Positions 18,709 to 27,041 of a stretch of 64,000 nt of DNA are shown here, one piece after another. Source of the DNA: Rahnella laticis (GTDB taxonomy: Bacteria; Pseudomonadota; Gammaproteobacteria; Enterobacterales; Enterobacteriaceae); the NCBI RefSeq assembly GCF_015644585.1, contig NZ_JADOBI010000002.1, positions 620,001 through 684,000 of the forward strand, read 5' to 3'. Both the position numbers and the translations under genes were made by a program. Each line of letters begins with the position of its first letter. Position 1 is the first letter of the stretch. The notes beneath the pieces are model-generated. The model was not told the origin of the DNA. It was given only the letters and a program-made list of their open reading frames with translations, and did no database searches.

Positions 18709-19091
18709 AGATATTTGAATATCGTTTCTTGTGGTCTGGTTTATTGCTGTTATTAAGCTTGCCAGTATTAACAGGCTGCCCCGGTCCCGGTGACAGGATG
18801 CGACCTGATGAAACTGCACAGGTCAGTCAGCAGGACGAAAGTGTATGTTTCAATGTCACTGACGGAAAATTATGTATTCCACCTTCGTTTTATCGCTTCC
18901 CGGATAAAGGACAATTTATTGTCGAATACTTATTAACCTCAGCGAAACATGAAGGTAAGCCTAGAAATTTTGTTGTCACTCTGGAAGTGAATCACGGGCA
19001 TGTTTATAACGTGACACCGACAGAAAGGGAGATTTCTCTGCCATATTGCCGCTACGCGTTGGACACCCCGCTTGCTGCCTGCCAGCGGTAA
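18702..19091 (+). CDS. Putative T6SS immunity lipoprotein, copy 2 (internally shortened)
   Basis: 129-residue lipoprotein with lipobox LTGC (Cys26). From VTDGKLCIPP to the C-terminus it is almost identical to copy 1, but 34 residues of copy 1 (after SVCF) are replaced by a single Asn, an in-frame internal deletion. The signal peptide differs (MVKIFEYRFLWSGLLLL), so the 5' end descends from a diverged paralogue. It lies 38 bp upstream of vgrG. It may still be functional or be a decaying copy. Confidence 0.7.
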   Translation: MVKIFEYRFLWSGLLLLLSLPVLTGCPGPGDRMRPDETAQVSQQDESVCFNVTDGKLCIPPSFYRFPDKGQFIVEYLLTSAKHEGKPRNFVVTLEVNHGHVYNVTPTEREISLPYCRYALDTPLAACQR

Positions 19092-19158
19092 ACCTCACAG
19101 GCACTGAAGAATTACATGGAGTAAGAAGCATGAGTCTGATTGATACACTTTCCAATAT
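18855..19158 (+). repeat. Long direct repeat, copy B
   Basis: Partner of 18294-18597. Copy B continues into an intact vgrG, whereas copy A breaks off into the zincin-like remnant. Confidence 0.9.
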
Positions 19159-21628
19159 TGCCAAAACAACGCTAAACCGCTATCGACTTGACATCCCTTC
19201 CTGCTCTTCCGCCTTAGATGTGGAAGAGTTCAGTGGCAATGAGGGGTTGAGCACGACGTATCGCTACACTGTTATTTTCACCAGTGCCGATAAAGATCTG
19301 GATGCAACTCAGTTCCTGCTCAAATCCGCCAGCCTGACCATGGGAACCGGATCGCTGCAAGGCCTGGTTGATCAGAAAGTGGTTCACGGCGTAGTTACCG
19401 ATTTTAGCCGGATTTCAAGCTCAGCCGACGAGGCAAAATACCGGTTAACGCTGGAACCTTCCCTCGCCCTGCTGGATAAACAGTTCCGCACGCACCGTTT
19501 CTTCGTCAATAAATCCGTGCAGGATGTCGTGACGCAGATCCTGGAAGAACATGGCTTTAAGGGCTGGGAATATGAGTTTGCACTTAAACAGAACTACCCA
19601 AAACGCGAACAGATAAACCAGTACAAGGAGAGCGATCTGGCATTTATCCAGCGCCTGCTTTCCGAAGTCGGGATCTTCTATTTCTTCAGCCTGCAGGCCG
19701 ATACGCAAACTGAAGTCGTCCACTTTGCCGATAAGCAAAGCGCCTACGCGTTTGGTAAGACCCTGCCGCTGAGCCACCCGTCCGGGATGAGCGACAGCGG
19801 CGTTGAGTCGGTATGGGATCTGAATGTGCTGCACAACGTGGTTGAGGCCAGCGTCACCGCCAAAGACTACAACTACCGTGAAGCCCAGAAAGTTTTGCAG
19901 TCGGCCAGAGCCGATGTGACGAGCGGTGACGGTGACGGCGTAACCTATGGTGAAGTCTATCACTACAAGCCCCGGAATCTGGATACCGGTGCTAAAAGCG
20001 ACCCAGCGGTAGAAACCGCCAACTTTCACGCCCGCCTTGACCACGAGCGATTCTTGTCAAAGCAGGCGCGTATCATGGGCATGGCAAACGATGCCAACCT
20101 CAGCCCCGGCCAGGTTTTAACGATCACTGAACTCGCCCTTGTGCCGACATTGCCCGCCGCCGCGGCAAATGGCGTGGTGATTACGGGCATCAACGTCAGT
20201 GCCAGCCGGAAAGAGGCATTCGTCGCACAGTGGATGGCTATTCCCTTTAGCGAAACCCTCTGCTGGCGTCCTGCACTTAAACCGCGTCCGAAAGTCAGCG
20301 GCACCATGATGGCACGCGTCACCAGCGCAAAAGCCAACGATATCTACGCCTGGCAGGACGCGTCCGGTTTGTATCGCGTGAAATTCGATGCTGACCAGGA
20401 CGATAAAACGCAGGGTCAGGAAAGCATGCCGGTGCGCCTCGCGAAGCCGTACGGCGGCGACGTTTACGGCATTCACTTCCCGCTGATTCAGGGCACAGAA
20501 GTCGCGATCGCCTTCCACGACGGCGACCCGGACAGGCCTTACATCGCTCACGCCCTGCACGACTCGCGTCATGTGGATCACGTGACCGAAAAGAATAATA
20601 CCCGCAACGTGATCCGCACACCGGCGAATAACAAACTGCGGATGGAAGACAAGCGCGGCGAAGAGCACATCAAACTCAGCACCGAATACGGCGGCAAAAC
20701 GCAGCTGAATTTAGGGCACAATGTGAACGCTGCCCGTGAAAAACGTGGTGAAGGTGCTGAACTTCGCACCGATAAATGGGTGACCATTCGCGGCGGAGCG
20801 GGTGTGTTTATTACTGCGGATACGCAGTCATCTGCCAGCGGAATGATGCTGGGGATGAAGGACGCGATTACTCAACTGGAGAGTGCGCTGAGTATTGCAA
20901 AAAGCTTATCTGCAGCGGCCGAAGGTGCTCTGGCGTTACCATCCGATACGCAAAGTCAGCAGGCATTGACCGCGGCCCTCAAAGAACTGGTCCAACCGGG
21001 AATGGTTCTGAATGCACCTCAAGGCATCAGTATCAGCAGCCCACAGGCCGTTCGCCTGGCATCGGGAAGTGCCAGCGTAGGTATCATGTCGCAGCAAAAC
21101 ACTGACATCAGCGCAATGAAGCGTTTTACCGTTGCCGCCGGTGACGCCATCAGCATGCTGGCGCGTAAGACGGGCATGAAGTTGTTTGCAGCAAAAGGGA
21201 AAGTAGAAATCCAGGCGCAGGACGACAACATCGAAGCGCTTGCTAAAAAAGATATAACGGTTACGAGCGTTGAAGGCCGTGTCGAAATCACAGCAGCAAC
21301 AGAGTTGTTGGTGAATTGCGCAGGGGCATACATCAAACTCAGCGGTGGAAATATAGAGTTAGGCTGCCCGGGTAATATTTTGCTTAAGTCTACAAATGTG
21401 CAAAAAATGGGTCCAGCGGATTATGATGTTGCAAAACCTGAATTACCAAAGGGATACGCTGAGAATTTCATTGCTCGTAGTGAAGATGATGGGAAAATCA
21501 TGCCCAATGCCCTCTATCGGATAACAACAGGTGAAGGTAAGAGTTTCGAAGGCAGAACCGATTCAGAAGGAAAAACAATTGATGTTTATACCTCACTACC
21601 CGACGACCTGAAAATCGAGTTACTTTAA
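19130..21628 (+). CDS. vgrG: VgrG (TssI) spike protein 1
   Basis: Trimeric needle tip of the T6SS. It has 832 residues from the ATG at 19130, which follows a GGAG element. An N-terminal gp27-like domain (LNRYRLDIPSCSSALDVEEFSG...ESDLAFIQRLLSEVGIFYFF) is followed by a gp5-like OB fold (DADQDDKTQGQESMPVRLAKPYGG...YGIHFPLIQGTEVAIAFHDGDPDRPYI). A DUF2345-type beta-helix (ELRTDKWVTIRGGAGVFITAD...GKVEIQAQDDNIEALAKKDITVTSVEGRVEITA) and a short tail (PNALYRITTGEGKSFEGRTDSEGKTIDVYT) complete it. That tail resembles transthyretin-like cargo-recruiting domains. It lies 25 bp upstream of the 761-residue effector candidate, its probable cargo. Confidence 0.95.
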   Translation: MSLIDTLSNIAKTTLNRYRLDIPSCSSALDVEEFSGNEGLSTTYRYTVIFTSADKDLDATQFLLKSASLTMGTGSLQGLVDQKVVHGVVTDFSRISSSADEAKYRLTLEPSLALLDKQFRTHRFFVNKSVQDVVTQILEEHGFKGWEYEFALKQNYPKREQINQYKESDLAFIQRLLSEVGIFYFFSLQADTQTEVVHFADKQSAYAFGKTLPLSHPSGMSDSGVESVWDLNVLHNVVEASVTAKDYNYREAQKVLQSARADVTSGDGDGVTYGEVYHYKPRNLDTGAKSDPAVETANFHARLDHERFLSKQARIMGMANDANLSPGQVLTITELALVPTLPAAAANGVVITGINVSASRKEAFVAQWMAIPFSETLCWRPALKPRPKVSGTMMARVTSAKANDIYAWQDASGLYRVKFDADQDDKTQGQESMPVRLAKPYGGDVYGIHFPLIQGTEVAIAFHDGDPDRPYIAHALHDSRHVDHVTEKNNTRNVIRTPANNKLRMEDKRGEEHIKLSTEYGGKTQLNLGHNVNAAREKRGEGAELRTDKWVTIRGGAGVFITADTQSSASGMMLGMKDAITQLESALSIAKSLSAAAEGALALPSDTQSQQALTAALKELVQPGMVLNAPQGISISSPQAVRLASGSASVGIMSQQNTDISAMKRFTVAAGDAISMLARKTGMKLFAAKGKVEIQAQDDNIEALAKKDITVTSVEGRVEITAATELLVNCAGAYIKLSGGNIELGCPGNILLKSTNVQKMGPADYDVAKPELPKGYAENFIARSEDDGKIMPNALYRITTGEGKSFEGRTDSEGKTIDVYTSLPDDLKIELL

Positions 21629-21653
21629 CAGACCTGTAAAATAGGAGATAAGC

Positions 21654-23939
21654 ATGGCTAGCGGTGAACAGGAAAGTAAAACAGCCCAGGAAAGTAAAGG
21701 AACTGTGGTAAAAGGTAAATATGCCCCAGAAGTTTATTTCCATCCCGGAAGCGCCACATTACTTTGTGTCGATGCATCGGGTAGTAAGGTGTTGGAACAA
21801 GAACATGACTTAATGGCTGGTTTACTGGAGAAGTTGAAGCAAGCCCAGAAAAACCTTGATGATATTAATTTCGAAGCTATAAGTCAGGCCGGGCGTCAAC
21901 CAGAAAGAAAAGGACAAGATAAAATCCAAAAAGCTTATGATGCCCTGAATACAGCAAATCAGGCATTGCGTAATGAGCTAATGTCTTTAACTAAAAATTC
22001 TCCAGAAGGTGAACTTCTGGATGATAAAATGAAAGATACCGCCATTGGAATAATGGAACTTATACCGCTAAAAAAGAATTCAGTGACTGGATTTAAAAGC
22101 ACCTATGTTCGTTCAGACAGAATAAGTAGCCACTGGCGAAGATATCAGCTAAGCGAAGTAGATAAAAAAAGTGGTGAAGCCAGTTTTATTAAGTATGAAA
22201 ACAAAAATATTACCACGCAGGATGCAGAGGGTAATAATGTTACGCGAACAGTTCGCAAAGCCAAAATAGATACTCAGGTACTGAAAGAACAATTAAAAGA
22301 TACCGAGAAAAAAGTAAAACTTGATTTAATTGAAGACAGTAATGTTATTTTGACAAACTGGGCAAAAGAGATGAATAAATCTCTCTCCTGGCCGAAAGAC
22401 GGTGGGAAAGGTGATGAGTCCGTCTACCATCAATATGTTGATATCAGTGCGCAGGCTCAGCTAATGCGTTATAGCCAGGGAGCGGGTCTGGAAGGCGAAT
22501 TCAACCCGTTGCAAGGCAAGGTTAAAGGAAAAGTAGAGGGGCATGCCAGCTTTGCGCTAGGAGAGGCAAAGGCAGAGGCCTCGTTGTACCTACCCGATCG
22601 TCTTGGCATCAGTTTATTGTTCCCCGGCAAAGTGACACCAGAAACTCCGGACGGTATCTGTAATATGGGTGCTTTGCGGTTTGCAATTAAAACAGTCCTG
22701 TCCGGAAGTGTGGGGGCAAGCCTTGGTATTGAACTTGGCGTGGAAATGGACTGGAGTGGTGAAATGGGGAAAGGGTATGGTATTCGTGGGCGTTCAACTA
22801 CATTACCGCCACCTCCACCGCCGGGGCAACGACGGGTTAATCTGGTGAATCCCAAAATTCCGGAAGCGCAGGCTGGGGGAGAGATTGGGGCATTCGTTGG
22901 TATACAAGCCGGGGGAAACATCAGTGGTGCTATAGAATGGTTTGATCCTCACCCAGATGACGCCAGTTCTACAGAAGCGAAAAACATAAAGCATGACGAC
23001 AAGAGTGCCATTGTCCCTAAAGAGAAAAAATTCGCTGAAATAGCAAAACTGGAAATGGGTGTCACTGTCCAGGCTGGTGCCGGGGGAAGTGGAGTCTTTT
23101 ACGTAACCTATATTCAGGGGCGTTTTCGTATCTATTGCAAAGCCGCTTTTTGTTGGGGGGTTGGCGCAAAAGGGAGTGCAGGTTTTGAAGTGGATGGCGG
23201 GACCTTTGCTGCATTTATGAAAAGCTTTATGTATATGCTGAGAAATGTTGATTATCAAAAGCTAGAGGAAATGATGGAGTCCGGTTCATTTAAAGCGTTA
23301 TGTGCAATACCGCTTATAATGGCTGCTCAAGGAATGCAGGCTGCTGAGGCGATGTTGGATAGTGTTGATAGCATTTTGGATCAGCTGGCAAATGATTTGG
23401 AGAAGGAGAATAAACGAGTCGCTTTAATGAATAGCATACGGGACAACCCCAACCAGTTAAAATATTCCCCACCAGAGACAAAAGGTGCAATTATTGCCCA
23501 GTTAATGGATATTAGTTGGGTTGATTCAATTGATCCACGCAATCAAAATCTTAACCCACTCACCTTTAATTACTGGAAGAGTGGCCCAATGAAGTTACGT
23601 AAGCAGGCTATATTCAAGGCGTTGAAGTGGGTACAAAGCAAGGCTGATTATAATAATATTATGCAGCATTTAAGTAAAACGCCAGGGGAAAGAAAAGGAG
23701 ATAAAACTACTAATGAAAAAATTCTAGTAGATTTTTTATCCTATGGAGAGGTGAAGTATTTAACATCAACCAACTACGGTGAAAAACTCGCATGGTTATA
23801 CGAAAGTTTACCCAGTCAGGTTGACCCTGACGCGCCTTTCGTACCAATCTCTGAAAAATTAATGGATGAATATTTAGCGATGATCGATAGTCAGCACTCT
23901 AATGATATAATGGAAGATAATAAAACTCGAATGGCATAA
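21654..23939 (+). CDS. Large T6SS effector candidate of unknown activity
   Basis: 761-residue protein encoded directly after vgrG 1; I do not recognise its catalytic or toxic domain. The N-terminal 60 residues (GKYAPEVYFHPGSATLLCVDASGSKVLEQEH) look like a small beta domain. A Lys/Glu-rich helical region follows. The middle is Gly/Ala-rich with alternating beta patterns (about 290-560) and is interrupted by LPPPPPPGQ near 385-390. A hydrophobic helix (SFKALCAIPLIMAAQGMQAAEAML) precedes a charged helical C-terminus (about 600-761). There is no signal peptide. GC is lower than in the core T6SS genes, which fits recent acquisition. Position and the lipoproteins behind it suggest a toxin, possibly membrane-active; that is inference. 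Confidence 0.7.
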   Translation: MASGEQESKTAQESKGTVVKGKYAPEVYFHPGSATLLCVDASGSKVLEQEHDLMAGLLEKLKQAQKNLDDINFEAISQAGRQPERKGQDKIQKAYDALNTANQALRNELMSLTKNSPEGELLDDKMKDTAIGIMELIPLKKNSVTGFKSTYVRSDRISSHWRRYQLSEVDKKSGEASFIKYENKNITTQDAEGNNVTRTVRKAKIDTQVLKEQLKDTEKKVKLDLIEDSNVILTNWAKEMNKSLSWPKDGGKGDESVYHQYVDISAQAQLMRYSQGAGLEGEFNPLQGKVKGKVEGHASFALGEAKAEASLYLPDRLGISLLFPGKVTPETPDGICNMGALRFAIKTVLSGSVGASLGIELGVEMDWSGEMGKGYGIRGRSTTLPPPPPPGQRRVNLVNPKIPEAQAGGEIGAFVGIQAGGNISGAIEWFDPHPDDASSTEAKNIKHDDKSAIVPKEKKFAEIAKLEMGVTVQAGAGGSGVFYVTYIQGRFRIYCKAAFCWGVGAKGSAGFEVDGGTFAAFMKSFMYMLRNVDYQKLEEMMESGSFKALCAIPLIMAAQGMQAAEAMLDSVDSILDQLANDLEKENKRVALMNSIRDNPNQLKYSPPETKGAIIAQLMDISWVDSIDPRNQNLNPLTFNYWKSGPMKLRKQAIFKALKWVQSKADYNNIMQHLSKTPGERKGDKTTNEKILVDFLSYGEVKYLTSTNYGEKLAWLYESLPSQVDPDAPFVPISEKLMDEYLAMIDSQHSNDIMEDNKTRMA

Positions 23940-23953
23940 TTGAGGTAGACACT

Positions 23954-24847
23954 ATGAAATACAAATTTACTTTTTTACTATCAGTTCTATCGATTTTTTT
24001 AGTCGGTTGTGATAACAACCAGTCGGCTGAAAATAAGCAACAGTCTCAGAAGGTCGTTAAACGTTCACTGGATAATATGGTTCTGGTAAAAGGTGGTGAG
24101 TTTTTGATGGGGGACTTTGGTCCTCTTGTTGGAGAGAAAATTCCATTTAGTATTAACAGCGATGATAAGACATTGCACAAAGTTATATTAGATGATTTTA
24201 TGATGAGTAAATACAAAGTCACTAATGAAGATTATAATAACTATGTAAAATTAGCCGGAGGTGAAAAAATATCCATCAGTGCTCTGTATAGGCAGCACTC
24301 TAAATTATTAGACGGAAATATCTCTGTTAATATACCCTGGAAGATGGCCAAAGATTATTGCTTATGGCTGGCTAAAGTGTCAGGAAAAAAGATAGATTTA
24401 CCGACAGAGGCACAGTGGGAATTTGCAGCTCGCTCTCGGGGGAAATATCTTCCTTATGCAACTAACAACGGAACTATTATTAGAGGTTTGAACATCCCTA
24501 CCTATGAAGAAATAGATATTGGGAGCGATGGATTATCTTTACCTATTTATCCGATCGGAAAATACCCACCAAATCCATTAGGGTTGTATGATATGGGATT
24601 AAGTGGAGCAGAATGGACTAATGACTGGTATTCAAAAGACTATTACGCCCACTCACCAGTAAAAAACCCCCAGGGCCCTGATACAGGTGAAAAGAAAGTT
24701 CGACGTGGCAATATTGGTGGTGATATGCAATATGCTTTAACTATGTTCAGACAGTCAGCGTTACCTGTTCCTGTTTCAAAGGGTAGAACTTATGAAAAAA
24801 ATGGTATACCTCCTGGTTATGTCTTTCGCTGTGTAGTGAATAACTGA
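23954..24847 (+). CDS. FGE/SUMF1-fold lipoprotein 1, putative immunity protein
   Basis: 297-residue lipoprotein with lipobox LVGC near residue 19. The mature part has the formylglycine-generating-enzyme fold: MVLVKGGEFLMGDFGP at the start, PTEAQWEFAARSRG in the middle, GLYDMGLSGAEWTNDWY and a final FRCVVNN. The paired Cys residues that bind copper in FGE are absent from the KVRRGN...FRQSALP region, and the HxxxHxE iron site of OvoA/EgtB enzymes is also missing. It is probably a binding protein, not an enzyme. It lies 14 bp after the effector candidate. The region is AT-rich. Confidence 0.78.
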   Translation: MKYKFTFLLSVLSIFLVGCDNNQSAENKQQSQKVVKRSLDNMVLVKGGEFLMGDFGPLVGEKIPFSINSDDKTLHKVILDDFMMSKYKVTNEDYNNYVKLAGGEKISISALYRQHSKLLDGNISVNIPWKMAKDYCLWLAKVSGKKIDLPTEAQWEFAARSRGKYLPYATNNGTIIRGLNIPTYEEIDIGSDGLSLPIYPIGKYPPNPLGLYDMGLSGAEWTNDWYSKDYYAHSPVKNPQGPDTGEKKVRRGNIGGDMQYALTMFRQSALPVPVSKGRTYEKNGIPPGYVFRCVVNN

Positions 24848-24909
24848 TCTCTATTTTAGTTTATGACTGAGTAATAACTGAATGTAATAGATAAATCAGG
24901 AACGATGTC

Positions 24910-25803
24910 ATGAAATATAAAGTTGTTTTATTGTTATCAGTTGTATCAACTTTTCTGCCAGGTTGCGATAATAGTCAGTCAACCGAAAATAAGCAGCAGG
25001 CACAGGAACTTGTTAAGCACTCACTGAACAATATGGTTCTGGTTAAAGGTGGTGAGTTTTTAATGGGGGATTTTGGACCATTAGTTGGAGAGAAACTACC
25101 TTTTAGTATTCAACAAGATGACAAAGTACTGCATAGAGTTATATTAAGTGATTTCTCAATATCAAAATACAAAGTGACCAATGTTGATTATAATGATTAT
25201 TTAAGTGTGACTGGAATTAGAAAACTACCATTATATATATTGGCTAAAAATTCCCGCTCATTACAAAAGATTAATTATTCTGTCTATGTTAACTGGCAGC
25301 AAGCTAAAGACTATTGTTTGTGGTTAGGCAAGATGTCAGGGAAAAAGATTGATTTACCAACAGAAGCTCAATGGGAATATGCAGCACGATCCAGAGGAGA
25401 GTATTTCCCTTATGCTACCAACAATGGTAAGTTGGAAAAAGGTATGAACATCCCTACTTATGAAGAGAAAGAACAAATGACGGGGGGGCTGGGGTTACCT
25501 TATTATCCTATTGGGAAATACCCACCCAATCCTTTAGGGTTATATGACATGGGATTGAGCGGAAAAGAATGGATATATGATTGGTATGCTGCAGATTATT
25601 ATACCTACTCCCCGCAAAAAAATCCTACTGGTCCTCAATCTGGGAAGAAAAAAGTACTTCGAGGTTATGCAGGTGGTGATTATCAATCCGCATTGACTAT
25701 GTTTCGTCAGTCCTCACTTCCTTTCCCGGTGCTAGATGGAAGCAAGTATGAAGAAGATGGTATTACCCCAAGCTATGTTTTCCGTTGTGTAGTGAATAAT
25801 TAG
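24910..25803 (+). CDS. FGE/SUMF1-fold lipoprotein 2, putative immunity protein
   Basis: Paralogue of the preceding gene, also 297 residues, lipobox LPGC. The stretch ENKQQAQELVKHSLNNMVLVKGGEFLMGDFGPLVGEK is near-identical to copy 1, while the middle (about residues 85-125 and 160-190) has diverged. That pattern would fit selection on a toxin-contact surface. It also lacks the FGE copper-site Cys pair. The gene follows copy 1 by 62 bp. Confidence 0.78.
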   Translation: MKYKVVLLLSVVSTFLPGCDNSQSTENKQQAQELVKHSLNNMVLVKGGEFLMGDFGPLVGEKLPFSIQQDDKVLHRVILSDFSISKYKVTNVDYNDYLSVTGIRKLPLYILAKNSRSLQKINYSVYVNWQQAKDYCLWLGKMSGKKIDLPTEAQWEYAARSRGEYFPYATNNGKLEKGMNIPTYEEKEQMTGGLGLPYYPIGKYPPNPLGLYDMGLSGKEWIYDWYAADYYTYSPQKNPTGPQSGKKKVLRGYAGGDYQSALTMFRQSSLPFPVLDGSKYEEDGITPSYVFRCVVNN

Positions 25804-25817
25804 TCTGAGAGTGGTTC

Positions 25818-26707
25818 ATGAATAATAAATATATAATCCTCTTTTTGATTTCTCCTCTCTTGCTTGCAGGTTGTGATAACAGCCAGTCAACCGAAAATAA
25901 GCAGCAGGCACAGGAACTTGTTAAGCACTCACTGGATAATATGGTTCTGGTAAAAGGCGGTGAGTTTTAATGGGGGACTTTGGCCCTCTGATAGGAGATA
26001 AACTGCCATTAAGCATTAACCATGATGATAAAAAATTGCATGAGGTAATATTAGACGATTTTATGATAAGCAAATATAAAGTCACTAATAAAGATTTTAA
26101 TGAATATATAAAAATATCAGGCAAGAGTAAATTACCATTAGGACTTGGGGCAGGGCACCCCTCATTATTAAAAGATAATGTATCGGTCAGTGTTCCCTGG
26201 CAGATGGCAAAAGATTATTGCTTATGGATGGGTAAACAGTTGGGGGAAAAAGTGGATTTGCCTACTGAGGCACAGTGGGAATATGCCGCCCGCTCACGAG
26301 GGCAGTATTCGCCTTATGCAACAGATAATGGTGAGTTTACTGAAGGGAAAAATGTTCCAGGTGATGATGAGTTGAGTGAATACACTGAGGGGTTGTATTT
26401 GCCTGTCTACCCAATAGGTAAATATCCTCCAAATCCGCTGGGATTATATGATATGGGATTAAGTGGTGCAGAGTGGGCAAATGACTGGTATGAAGCAGAC
26501 TATTACTCGCACTCTGCGTTAAAAAATCCGCAAGGACCGAGTACTGGGAAAAAGAAAGTTCGGCGTGGCAACGTTGGTGGTGATGTGCAATATGCATTAA
26601 CTATTTTCCGCCAGTCAGCACTACCTGTTCCGGTGCTGGAAGGTAGTAAATACGAAGAGGATGGTATTGCGCCAAGCTATGTTTTCCGTTGTGTGATTAA
26701 TAATTAG
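25818..26707 (+). pseudogene. FGE/SUMF1-fold lipoprotein 3, frameshifted at a T run
   Basis: Third tandem copy. The reading frame from ATG 25818 gives a lipoprotein signal (LLLAGC) and 50 residues ending at GGEF, then TAA (25968-25970). Copies 1 and 2 have GAGTTTTT at this point; copy 3 has GAGTTTT (25962-25968), a one-base loss in the T run. The rest is intact in the other frame (25970-26707, 245 residues beginning MGDFGP), and its ATG overlaps the stop as TAATG. It is a recent frameshift, a slippage-prone switch or a sequencing error. As written, the lipoprotein would not be exported whole. Confidence 0.88.
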
Positions 26708-26771
26708 AACTATTCATGGGTGTAATCTCATATTAATTATTAAGGAATGGACATTTAGAAGGAAATATTTT

Positions 26772-27038
26772 ATGCCAAAAGGCTTTGTATTACTCGGCGA
26801 TAAAACCACGCACGGTGGCGCTGTTATTTCTGCATCGTCAACTATGGTCGTGAACGGAAAAACTGTCGCACTTGTTGGCGACAAAATCAGTTGCCCTGTT
26901 CCCGGACACGGCACTAACCAAATTGTGGAAGGTTCTCCTGACTGGGCATCTGATGGTAAAGCCGTTGTAGTCGATGGCTGCCGGTGTCAGTGCGGTTGTC
27001 AGGTCATTTCAAGCGCGCCGGATTGCGCAATAGGATAA
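26772..27038 (+). CDS. PAAR-domain spike tip protein
   Basis: 88-residue protein that caps the VgrG trimer. It shows the PAAR pattern: LLGDKTTHGGAVISAS, VVNGKTVALVGDKISCPVPGHGTNQIVEGSPDW and a final DGCRCQCGCQVIS with His/Cys residues that could hold the zinc at the tip. There is no toxin extension. An AAGGAAA element precedes the ATG. It is the only PAAR gene in the window, so it may serve both VgrG proteins. Confidence 0.93.
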   Translation: MPKGFVLLGDKTTHGGAVISASSTMVVNGKTVALVGDKISCPVPGHGTNQIVEGSPDWASDGKAVVVDGCRCQCGCQVISSAPDCAIG

Positions 27039-27041
27039 GTC

